Part shown: in pieces, positions 56,596-64,000 of the stretch
Position numbering within the stretch: the stretch's first letter is position 1
How the letters are laid out: each line of letters starts with the position of its first letter
NCBI GenBank assembly: GCA_028285105.1
Contig: JANQQE010000011.1
Location: 757,856-821,855 of the forward strand
Direction: 5' to 3'
DNA: 64,000 nt
From: Alphaproteobacteria bacterium
GTDB taxonomy: Bacteria; Planctomycetota; Phycisphaerae; UBA1845
Program-made: the position numbers and the translations under genes
Notes under the pieces: generated by a model
What the model saw: the letters and a program-made list of their open reading frames with translations, nothing else
The model's database searches: none
What the model was told of the DNA's origin: nothing

Positions 56596-57252
56596 ATGGG
56601 CGACAACGACGTTCACATTAAGATTTTCAACGACCCGTTCTACGCAGAAAATGGAATGGTCATCTCAATCGGTTCAGGCAATGCGTGTTGGATTGTCGAT
56701 CCGGGTCTGCCCCCGCAAGGCGATGAGATCGTCGCATTCATTGCAGAAAAGGGGCTGCAACCCGAGAAGATCGTACTCACGCACGCACACGGCGATCACA
56801 TTGCCGGTGTCGATACCGTGCGGGAGGCGTTTCCCGAAATTCCGATGTACCTTGCCGAGGGTGAATGGCACATGCTGACCGACGCGCATGAGAATCTCTC
56901 GTCGCAGCATGGCGTTGGTACGGTCGTCCAGAACGACTCGGCGCTGGATTTGGCACCGGGTGATCAACTTTCGCTTGATGGCACGGCATGGAAGGCCCTC
57001 GATGTTGCCGGCCATTCGCCGGAAGGTCGGGCGGTGTATTGCGAATCGCTGCAACTCGCCCTCGTTGGCGATGCAGTCTTCGCCGGCAGCGTGGGTCGGA
57101 CCGACTTTCACCACAGCAACGGCGACCGTCTCATCCGCAACATCAAGGAAAACATCCTGACCCTGCCCGACAACACCACACTTATCCCCGGACACGGTCC
57201 CGCGACCACTGTCGGGCAAGAACGCGCCACCAACCCATACCTGCAAAGTTGA
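56596..57252 (+). CDS. Metallo-beta-lactamase fold hydrolase
   Basis: 218 residues with the di-metal motif THAHGDHIAG (about residues 56-65), HSPEG with the next histidine near 140, LVGDAVFAG with the bridging aspartate, and PGHGP near the C-terminus. The class resembles glyoxalase II or other thioester/hydroxyacyl hydrolases; substrate unknown. ATG 56596 is preferred over a TTG ten codons upstream. Its stop overlaps the TTG start of the glycosyltransferase. Confidence 0.85.
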   Translation: MGDNDVHIKIFNDPFYAENGMVISIGSGNACWIVDPGLPPQGDEIVAFIAEKGLQPEKIVLTHAHGDHIAGVDTVREAFPEIPMYLAEGEWHMLTDAHENLSSQHGVGTVVQNDSALDLAPGDQLSLDGTAWKALDVAGHSPEGRAVYCESLQLALVGDAVFAGSVGRTDFHHSNGDRLIRNIKENILTLPDNTTLIPGHGPATTVGQERATNPYLQS

Positions 57253-58025
57253 TCGTCCTGACCACCCATCCCGACAAATCGCAGCCGTCCGATACATCTC
57301 TGGCGACGACAGCGGTCATCATCCCGGCCCTAAACGAATCGGCAAACATGTCGATTTTGATGCCGCAATTGGTCGAATTGGGCGTGGGTGCGATATTGCT
57401 TTGCGACAACGGTTCGACCGACGACACCGCTCAGCAGGCATCTGCCCACGGAGCGACAATCGTCGTTCATCAACCGACGCGCGGTTATGGAGCCGCATGT
57501 TTTGCAGGGATGGAAGCGTTGGTGCATCTGCCGAATTCGGAGCGCTTTGACGTTGTCGCGTTTCTCGATGCCGACCTTGCCGACGACACTTCGATGTTGT
57601 TTCAACTTGTGAAACCGATCCTCGGCGACGATGCCGATCTCGTCATCGGCGTACGTTCGCGAAAGAACCGCGAACCCGGTTCGATGTCGCTGCCGCAAAT
57701 CTTCGGGAATTGGCTGGCGACGTTTTTGATTCGCATCGGATGGGGATATCGCTACCGCGACCTCGGACCTTTTCGCACCATTCGCCGCAAGAATCTTTAC
57801 GCCCTAGACATGCAGGATCGCGCGTTCGGCTGGACGGTCGAAATGCAAATCAAAGCTGTCGAGCAAAAACTCCGCATTGAAGAAATCGAAGTCCCCTACT
57901 TCAAGCGCCGAGGCAAATCGAAAATCAGCGGAACGGTGCGCGGTGTATTCCTTGCCGGGTACTGGATACTCGGAACGTGCGCGCGTTTGTGGTGGACCAA
58001 GCGACGTCGCACAACCAATACCTGA
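57249..58025 (+). CDS. GT2 family glycosyltransferase with TTG start
   Basis: A family 2 glycosyltransferase (dolichol-phosphate-sugar synthase type) of 258 residues. AVIIPALNESANM (residues 20-32), CDNGSTDDT and VVAFLDADLADD (metal-binding DxD, about residues 101-112) are typical. A C-terminal hydrophobic segment may anchor it. The first in-frame ATG (57347) falls inside the conserved IPALNE region, so translation must begin upstream; the TTG at 57249 overlaps the preceding stop (TTGA) and is the only reasonable choice. Co-transcribed with the MBL hydrolase. Confidence 0.85.
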   Translation: MIVLTTHPDKSQPSDTSLATTAVIIPALNESANMSILMPQLVELGVGAILLCDNGSTDDTAQQASAHGATIVVHQPTRGYGAACFAGMEALVHLPNSERFDVVAFLDADLADDTSMLFQLVKPILGDDADLVIGVRSRKNREPGSMSLPQIFGNWLATFLIRIGWGYRYRDLGPFRTIRRKNLYALDMQDRAFGWTVEMQIKAVEQKLRIEEIEVPYFKRRGKSKISGTVRGVFLAGYWILGTCARLWWTKRRRTTNT

Positions 58026-58085
58026 TGTCACCGTGTTCAATTGACATGGTTGTCGCCCCCCCAAAGAAAAAAATCAGAATTCCAT

Positions 58086-58116
58086 TTGCACCTCACGTTG
58101 CGTCATGTTGTAGGCT
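58086..58116 (+). promoter_or_regulatory. MerR-type promoter-operator with 19-base spacer
   Basis: TTGCAC (58086-58091), 19-base spacer and TAGGCT (58111-58116). The long spacer holds a CTCACGTTGCGTCATG element, which is close to the CTCACGT palindromes found at MerR-family operators. It is 35 bases before the MerR start, so autoregulation is likely. Confidence 0.7.
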
Positions 58117-58151
58117 TCCATTCGAATGATGTTGGATTGCAAGGAATTTCA

Positions 58152-58904
58152 ATGATGGAATCGGTCAGGATTTGGAAAGTCGGCGAAATTGCATCGCTCA
58201 CCGGCGTGTCGGTTCGCGCGCTGCACCACTACGACGAAATCGGATTGTTGCCGCCGTCGCATCGCAGCCGTGCGGGACATCGGCTTTACACCGAATCGGA
58301 CGTGCAAAGGTTGCAATGCATTATCTCGCTTCGGGACCTCGGGTTTTCATTGGACCAGACCGCACAGCTGCTGAATTCGGGTGGGTATTCGCTGAAACAG
58401 GTCATCGAAATGCACATGGCCCACTTGCAAGAATTGAACAAACGCCAAGCGAAATTGATGAGCCGGTTGGATCAACTTCACGCGAAAATGATCGAATTGG
58501 ACACCACGGAGATACAGGACTTATTTACACTGATGAAGGAAATCGAAATGAATGAATTGTTCAAGGAATGTTACACCGCCGAGCAACTTGAATCGCTTGA
58601 GAAAAGGCGCGCTGAGGTTGGACCGGAGCGGATCGCAGAAGTGCAAAATGAATGGCAGGAATTGATCGGAATGGTGCGCCACGAGATGAATGCTGGAACT
58701 GCCCCAAATGAACCGCATGTACAGCAGCTGGCCAAGCGATGGATGGATTTGATCGCGGAATTCACGGGTGGTCGCAAGGGCATCGAACACTCGCTGGGCA
58801 AAGTCTATCAACGCCAACCCGACGTTGCCCCGAAGCATGGATTTGCCATCGATGCCGAGATGATGCAGTACATCGGTCAGGCTTGGAATGCCTTCAATGC
58901 ATAG
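58152..58904 (+). CDS. MerR family regulator with TipA-like ligand domain
   Basis: 250 residues. The N-terminal winged-helix (WKVGEIASLTGVSVRALHHYDEIGLLPPSHRSRAGHRLYTESDVQRLQ) is classic MerR. A coiled-coil dimer helix follows (about 80-125), and the C-terminal 120 residues resemble the TipAS ligand-binding domain found in multidrug-responsive regulators (FKECYTAEQLESLEKRR, YIGQAWNAF). AAGGA precedes tandem ATGs at 58152 and 58155. Promoter architecture supports autoregulation; no target transporter is adjacent. Confidence 0.88.
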   Translation: MMESVRIWKVGEIASLTGVSVRALHHYDEIGLLPPSHRSRAGHRLYTESDVQRLQCIISLRDLGFSLDQTAQLLNSGGYSLKQVIEMHMAHLQELNKRQAKLMSRLDQLHAKMIELDTTEIQDLFTLMKEIEMNELFKECYTAEQLESLEKRRAEVGPERIAEVQNEWQELIGMVRHEMNAGTAPNEPHVQQLAKRWMDLIAEFTGGRKGIEHSLGKVYQRQPDVAPKHGFAIDAEMMQYIGQAWNAFNA

Positions 58905-58963
58905 TCAGACAGAGAGTCGGTTGCAAGATTTGTTGATACCGTCGCGTCAAACTGAAAACGAAA

Positions 58964-59422
58964 CTAGTCGTCGAGCAAGCCGATTTCTTTCTCGAATACC
59001 ACAAGGTTGTTGTGACGATCTGAGTCAAATCGTAGCCCGACGATGTCGAAATTCTGGCGGATCAACATTTGGAGCACCGGACGATGCTGATTGTGGCATT
59101 CCATCCGGACGTGCTGATAGCCCTGATCGCGCGCCCAAGCCTGCTCGGCTTCGCAGAGCTGCGAAGCAATTCCCATTCGACGGAAATCGGGCAGCACACC
59201 CACCAGCCAATTGAACCATGTGGACGGTTTCAACTCGAATCCGCTGAGGAAGCCGACGGGACGGTTGTCCACTTCGGCGATGAGGTTGAGCAGATTTCCG
59301 CGGCCTTCAAAACGGCGATCGAAGAATTCGATATCGCGTTTCGGCGCGAACACCTGATTGTACAACTCGGTGATCAGCGTAGTCTCTGTAGGACCCACCA
59401 TGATGATGTCTGCATTGGCCAT
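58964..59422 (-). CDS. GNAT family N-acetyltransferase
   Basis: About 152 residues from ATG 59422, which has GGGGGAAA upstream; a frame extension to 59485 is unlikely. The acetyl-CoA motif is LPDFRRMGIASQL (about residues 78-90; R/Q-x-x-G-x-A form), with the GFLSGFE strand before it and QGYQHVRMECHNQH after. Substrate unknown. Alone and convergent with the MerR gene. Confidence 0.85.
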   Translation of the reverse strand: MANADIIMVGPTETTLITELYNQVFAPKRDIEFFDRRFEGRGNLLNLIAEVDNRPVGFLSGFELKPSTWFNWLVGVLPDFRRMGIASQLCEAEQAWARDQGYQHVRMECHNQHRPVLQMLIRQNFDIVGLRFDSDRHNNLVVFEKEIGLLDD

Positions 59423-59697
59423 CGTGTTTTCCCCCTTGTCCAAACGCCTGAATTTCTGAACACCTAAACTCACAGGCCCAGCCAAGGTACATTCTGTCGA
59501 GCGGTCTACTGCCCCCTATTCGCCAGACGATTCAAATCGCCCGATCTCCACTGCAAGTATAGTCTTCACAATCGCGGAGTGAAGTAGGCCCGGTAATAAA
59601 TTGTCTGGCAAGCACTTACGACTCTGCGAGAAGCACCCCACAGACGGAACTCTCCAAGATTGTCTTTATCAACACCGCAACCTACCGGCAACTGATG

Positions 59698-61086
59698 CTA
59701 TTTGCGCTTTGGTCGGGCGAACGTCACAACACTGCGGTGATCATCCTTGTCGACGGCTCGCACGCCAAAAAAGAAGTTGTCTTTCGACCGATCGGTTGTG
59801 ATTCGATCGACGTTGCCGATCGAATCGAATCCATCCCACGTTGGCGACGAAGTCTTACGCCAGATCAACTCGTAACCAACAACATCCGGTTCTTTATTCT
59901 TATCCCACGCGATGGTGGTGGTCGGCGCAAGTTTGTCCAACACGATCCTCACATTTGCAGGACGTGCCGGGGCACTGGCCAAGTTTGCGAGCGCTGCGAC
60001 GTTCGTTCGTGTGACGTTCGCCAGATAGCCGAAGTCAACGTATTCAGGCAGGTCGCCATACTGCACCCCTTCTTCTTTACGCACGTTCTGGTGTTGGTGA
60101 CGGTAGTCTTCGTTCATCTCCGTTAATCGAACGGCCGGATAGCCCGCCCGCGAAAAAGACGTGTGATCGCCACCGCGCATCAACCGATCGCGCCGAAACA
60201 TCAATTCAACGTCAAACCCATCGACGTATTGTCGGCAGCACCCGTCGACGAATCGAGCCAGTTGCCGCGCAGGGGCATCGTTTTCGCTTCCCGTCGACAA
60301 GCGCACTCGCTTTTCTTCCGGCGTTTCAATTTCGGGTACGCCTTCCGAAAACACGCGAACGTGCTTGGCATCCCGAATGCCCAACTGCGAAACGGAATTG
60401 CCGACGATGTCGTTCGTCAGCATTCCTGCGATGTTGACGCCTTTCACTTTGTAACCATTCGCCAGATGTTTGGAGCCGTACAAACCCTGCTCTTCTGCCG
60501 CGACGGCTGCGAACACGATGGTGGCTTCAAACTCGTGCGCACTTAGCACACGCGCCGCTTCCAGGACGGCAGCCACGCCACTCGCATCATCGTTTGCGCC
60601 CGGCGCATCGCATTTGGAATCTGTCGGGTCGCTGCAAATCGAATCGTAGTGTCCGCTGACGACATACACGCGATCAACCGATTCGGGCTGTGTGCCTTTC
60701 AACGTGGCGATGACATTGACGATTTCGACAGGTTTGGCGATACGTCGCGAGGGTGGCGATTCGGTGTACGAATCGAGCGAGACGGTCATCCGCCCACCCG
60801 TTTTCGCTGCTATTTTCTTGAATTCCGACTCGATCCAGCGACGAGCGGCCCCGATTCCACGTGTCGGATGGTCGGTTTCGCTTTCGGTCTGACGGGTTCC
60901 GAATCCGACGAGTGTGCGAACGTCAGACTCAAGCCGTTCGCGCGAAACTTCGCCGATCAACTTCTTGATAGACGGATCGATTTTATAAGATTCGTCGGCA
61001 ACGACCGGCGTGCAGACTAACGCAACGAGCAGAGCCACCATACGCAACAAAAACCGACCGCTGGCGATACATCGGCGAACAACCAT
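59698..61086 (-). CDS. Secreted M28 family metallo-aminopeptidase
   Basis: 462 residues with a signal peptide (about 1-30). Two-zinc site: SGHYDSI (first His and Asp, about 145-151), GANDDASG (bridging Asp), AAEEQGLYG (Glu/Glu), a TNDIVG Asp and GGDHTSF (second His). The C-terminal 100 residues form a fibronectin-III-like domain (PANVRIVLDKLAPTTTIAWDKNKEPDVVGYELIWR). The product removes N-terminal residues from extracellular peptides. It starts 9 bases after acetyl-CoA synthetase, so co-transcription is likely. Confidence 0.9.
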   Translation of the reverse strand: MVVRRCIASGRFLLRMVALLVALVCTPVVADESYKIDPSIKKLIGEVSRERLESDVRTLVGFGTRQTESETDHPTRGIGAARRWIESEFKKIAAKTGGRMTVSLDSYTESPPSRRIAKPVEIVNVIATLKGTQPESVDRVYVVSGHYDSICSDPTDSKCDAPGANDDASGVAAVLEAARVLSAHEFEATIVFAAVAAEEQGLYGSKHLANGYKVKGVNIAGMLTNDIVGNSVSQLGIRDAKHVRVFSEGVPEIETPEEKRVRLSTGSENDAPARQLARFVDGCCRQYVDGFDVELMFRRDRLMRGGDHTSFSRAGYPAVRLTEMNEDYRHQHQNVRKEEGVQYGDLPEYVDFGYLANVTRTNVAALANLASAPARPANVRIVLDKLAPTTTIAWDKNKEPDVVGYELIWRKTSSPTWDGFDSIGNVDRITTDRSKDNFFFGVRAVDKDDHRSVVTFARPKRK

Positions 61087-61095
61087 TCATGTCCC

Positions 61096-63045
61096 CTAGT
61101 CTTCTTCTCGCAAACTTGCTATGACCGAAAAATCTTCGAGCGTCGTTGTGTCGCCTTTGACCTCACCGCTCGTCGCCAGTTCCTTTAAGAGCCGGCGCAT
61201 GATTTTGCCCGATCGCGTTTTCGGCAGCGCCTCCGTGAAGCGCATCTGATCGGGCTTGGCGATCGCGCCGATTTCCTTGGTGACGTGGGCGGCCAACTCG
61301 TCTTTCAAACCCGGCGAGGGTTCAACGCTTCCAATTAAGGTCACGAACGCAGCCAATCCCTGCCCTTTGATTTCGTGCGGCATACCGACGACAGCCGCCT
61401 CCGCCACTTTCGGATGAGACACCAGCGCCGACTCGACTTCCATCGTTCCCAACCGATGACCCGAAACATTGATCACGTCGTCCACTCGGCCCATCAGCCA
61501 GAAGTAACCATCCTCGTCGCGCTGTGACGCATCGGACGTGAAGTACATCCCTTCGTATTTCGACCAGTACTGATCTTTGAAACGTTTGGGATCGCCATAG
61601 ATGCCACGAAGCATTCCGGGCCAGGGTTTTCGCACGCTGAGGTAACCTCCTTGATGCGGCCCCTGCTCCTTGCCATCGTCATCGAGGACGGCTGCATCGA
61701 TTCCGAAAAATGGTCGTGTGGCGCTACCGGGTTTCGTATGCGTCATTCCGGGCAGCGGCGTGAGAATGATGCCACCCGTTTCGGTTTGCCAATAGGTATC
61801 GACAATCGGGCAATTCTCGCGACCGATGACGGTGTGATACCAGATCCACGCTTCCGGGTTGATCGGTTCGCCGACCGTTCCGAGAATCTTCAGCGACGAC
61901 AAATCGCAGCGATCCGGGAATTCGCGCCCCTGCTTCATGAACGCACGAATCGCTGTCGGCGCAGTGTAGAATTTCGTAACTTTGTGCTTTTCGACGAGTC
62001 GCCAGAAGCGATCCCAATCCGGATGATTCGGCGCCCCCTCGTACATCATGCTGGTCACACCGTTTTGCAGGATACCGTATACGATGTAACTGTGACCGGT
62101 CACCCAGCCAATGTCAGCTGTACACCAATAGATGTCGTCGGGTTGAAGATCGAACACGAACTTTGACGTCTGTTGCGTATAAATCATATAGCCAGCCGTC
62201 GTGTGCATGATCCCCTTCGGCTTGCCCGTGGTCCCGGACGTATAAAGGATGTAGAGCAAGTCCTCCGAATCGCAGTGTTCAGCCGGACAATCGTCGGACT
62301 TGCCATCGATCAAATCGTGCCACCATATGTCACGCCCTTCTTTCATGGTGACATCGTTTTCGGTGCGTTTGAGTACCACGACGGTTTGAATCAGGCTGCA
62401 CAGTTCGGTCGCGTCATCGACATTTTGCTTCAGCGGTACGACTTTCCCACGACGCCATCCGCCATCGGCTGTGATGACCACAGAACTCGATGCGTCTTCA
62501 ACTCGATCGGCGATGGCGGCTGCACTGAACCCACCGAAGATGATGCTGTGCGGCGCGCCGATTCGGGCACACGCGAGCATGGCCACGACAAGTTCCGGCA
62601 CCATCGGCATGTATATCGTGACGCGGTCGCCCTTCTTAACGCCAAGCGATTTCAATGCGTTGGCGAACCTGCTGACTTCACTTAGCAATTCTTTGTAAGT
62701 CAGCGTTCGGGTGTCGCCCGGTTCACCTTCCCAAAGAATCGCCGGATGATTGCCGCGCCCGTCGGCGATCTGCTTGTCGACGCAGCTGTAACAAACGTTG
62801 GTCTTGCCACCGACGAACCACTTGGCATTCGGCGCGTCCCATTCAAGCACCTTCGAATACGGCTCAAACCAATGGAACCCCTTGGCCACGTCCTCCCAGA
62901 ATCCTTCAGGGTCTTCGACGGAACGCTTGTGCATTCGCTCGTACTCGGCGAGGTCGGTGATGTGGGCTTGCGTCGCTAGGTCAGCCGGCGGAGGAAAAGT
63001 TCGGTTTTCGTGTAAAATCGATTCGATGCCGTGGTTGGTCGTCAT
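61096..63045 (-). CDS. acs: Acetyl-CoA synthetase
   Basis: Activates acetate to acetyl-CoA with ATP, 649 residues. The AMP-binding P-loop is [16 protein letters not shown] (about 258-273); [19 protein letters not shown] and the A8-A10 region ([25 protein letters not shown]) are present; the C-terminal lysine of [11 protein letters not shown] is the acetylation site. The start MTTNHGIES (63045) replaces a long frame extension to 63189, because the family begins about here. Confidence 0.95.
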   Translation of the reverse strand: MTTNHGIESILHENRTFPPPADLATQAHITDLAEYERMHKRSVEDPEGFWEDVAKGFHWFEPYSKVLEWDAPNAKWFVGGKTNVCYSCVDKQIADGRGNHPAILWEGEPGDTRTLTYKELLSEVSRFANALKSLGVKKGDRVTIYMPMVPELVVAMLACARIGAPHSIIFGGFSAAAIADRVEDASSSVVITADGGWRRGKVVPLKQNVDDATELCSLIQTVVVLKRTENDVTMKEGRDIWWHDLIDGKSDDCPAEHCDSEDLLYILYTSGTTGKPKGIMHTTAGYMIYTQQTSKFVFDLQPDDIYWCTADIGWVTGHSYIVYGILQNGVTSMMYEGAPNHPDWDRFWRLVEKHKVTKFYTAPTAIRAFMKQGREFPDRCDLSSLKILGTVGEPINPEAWIWYHTVIGRENCPIVDTYWQTETGGIILTPLPGMTHTKPGSATRPFFGIDAAVLDDDGKEQGPHQGGYLSVRKPWPGMLRGIYGDPKRFKDQYWSKYEGMYFTSDASQRDEDGYFWLMGRVDDVINVSGHRLGTMEVESALVSHPKVAEAAVVGMPHEIKGQGLAAFVTLIGSVEPSPGLKDELAAHVTKEIGAIAKPDQMRFTEALPKTRSGKIMRRLLKELATSGEVKGDTTTLEDFSVIASLREED

Positions 63046-63649
63046 GGGTGAGATCCCGTTCGTTTGAAATCCAATAATCCTGCCACCAGAAGCCGACCGC
63101 CTTGTCGAATTAGCCGCGAATCGGCATGAATCGACGATATTGCCGGAAATTGCCTCCGCAAGCAACGAATACCGCCCCTTCCATTTCACGAATCAGTTGC
63201 TAGCAGGGCGAATTGTCGGCATTGATGTAGTCGAGAATTATCTTCAAAAATCCCCATATTTTGATCTCTAAACGAGTTTCACAACTCGCGAAGAAACAGA
63301 CTCAACAAGGACTGAAGATTCCGTAGCAGTTAACCCTTTGATAAAACCGAACTTATGGATTTCACAGGACTCGCTGTTATGTGACGTTAAGATACGGTAA
63401 ATCCTGCCTCAATTAGGTTGTTTTACCTAGACAGGGGGTTTCCAATTCTGTTACGATTAACGGCAGACGTTAGGGAAGGGAAACGGAGTCAGCCAAGTCA
63501 AGTCGTTGCGAGGGCATTTCTTTGTCCAAGTAATTATTTCGGCGATGCTCCTTTTGAGAGAGAGAACCGTAGTTGCAGATTTCAGCGCGGGATGTTCCTG
63601 CGTTGAGACCAGGATTTTGTACGGCAAACTTTCTTTCAGGAGGAGAAAC
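63046..63649. other. Long intergenic region before an exported-protein gene
   Basis: About 600 bases without a supported gene. The first 140 remain open in the acs frame, but this is not homologous-looking. Further in, TTAGGT-TGTTTT-ACCTAG near 63413-63430 is a small inverted repeat; TTGCGA with AGTAAT at 17 bases (63508-63536) could be a promoter. The AGGAGG (63638-63643) at its end is the strongest ribosome site in the window. Confidence 0.4.
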
Positions 63650-64000
63650 ATGGGACTTCGAAAGTCATTTCTAGCGGCCTCTCTCGCCGCACTGTTCCTC
63701 ACTGCATCGGCCGACGCCGCGCTGCATTGGAACGATGAGTTCAACTATGCAGATGGAGAATTGACCACGTATGACGGCACAGGTGCCGACGTTTCAGGTG
63801 GCCTTTGGTCGCCGCGAAGCGGTACTGGCTTTCCGACCGCCACCTTTGTCGCCAGCGGACAGGCTATTCTACGTCAAGGCAACCCGGCCAGTGAAGATTC
63901 AAATCGCACGATCCCGGCTTTGGGTGCAGGCGAAACAATCTACGTCAGCTACATTTTCTCAGTCGAAGATCTTCGCGCTGGAACTGCAGCATTCAATGGT
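63650..64000 (+). CDS. Exported protein, N-terminal part (truncated by window)
   Basis: 117 codons to the right edge. Signal peptide MGLRKSFLAASLAALFLT with cleavage likely after ADA (about residue 24), then a beta-rich start (HWNDEFNYADGELTTYDGTG). This opening, with an acidic-aromatic EFNYADG segment, is seen in PEP-CTERM or LamG-like secreted proteins, but the C-terminus lies outside, so a sorting signal cannot be checked. AGGAGG at 6-base spacing precedes the ATG. Confidence 0.8.
   Translation, partial: MGLRKSFLAASLAALFLTASADAALHWNDEFNYADGELTTYDGTGADVSGGLWSPRSGTGFPTATFVASGQAILRQGNPASEDSNRTIPALGAGETIYVSYIFSVEDLRAGTAAFNG

Overview
The window looks like chromosomal DNA of a planctomycete (Planctomycetota, possibly a Phycisphaerae relative). 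This is inferred from several signs: secreted proteins ending in dockerin-like EF-hand repeats, membrane proteins with a terminal CxxCGYD...CPECG zinc ribbon, a secreted prenyltransferase-repeat protein, three groEL genes, and a groEL-groES-groEL-dnaJ-grpE cluster without dnaK. Gene content is mostly housekeeping. I see no insertion sequence, prophage, CRISPR array or rRNA; one tRNA is present.

Layout. 1-6.3 kb: a PpiD/SurA-like folding protein, an alpha-glucan phosphorylase and two small cysteine-motif proteins. 6.4-19.7 kb: a small gene framed by an inverted pair of REP palindromes, a kelch/dockerin protein, an MFS-acyltransferase fusion, a secreted cyclophilin, an FMN reductase, an S46 peptidase, a sugar dehydrogenase-dockerin protein, a nuclease, aspartokinase and an unknown gene. 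20-25 kb: priA-hom-apgM-type gene, which with lysC forms an aspartate-family group. 25-31 kb: groES-groEL, then a divergent ThDP synthase plus aldehyde dehydrogenase pair. 31-39.7 kb: a BLUF protein lacking its photoactive tyrosine, a hydrolase, tRNA-Tyr, metF, an HpnB-like glycosyltransferase operon and membrane proteins. 39.7-46.4 kb: chaperone region groEL-groES-groEL | terminator | dnaJ-grpE-fmdB-yacG, with a good sigma-54 promoter match upstream. 46.4-51.9 kb: ABC-F protein, glutaryl-CoA dehydrogenase, nucleotide-kinase-like protein, cspA and a lipoprotein. 52-58.9 kb: exopolysaccharide sugar transferase, an ECF sigma operon, MBL hydrolase plus glycosyltransferase, and a MerR/TipA regulator. 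59-64 kb: GNAT, M28 peptidase, acetyl-CoA synthetase and the start of an exported protein.

The strongest non-gene signal is a set of GTAG-headed palindromes with several different cores, in single form (5.2, 6.5 and 7.0 kb) and as perfect inverted doublets (17.5 and 53.8 kb). They have REP/REPIN architecture, the type mobilised by RAYT transposases, although no RAYT gene is in the window. The other main points are the chaperone cluster with its candidate sigma-54 control, the phosphoglycerate-mutase-like gene in the homoserine kinase position, and the tyrosine-less BLUF protein.
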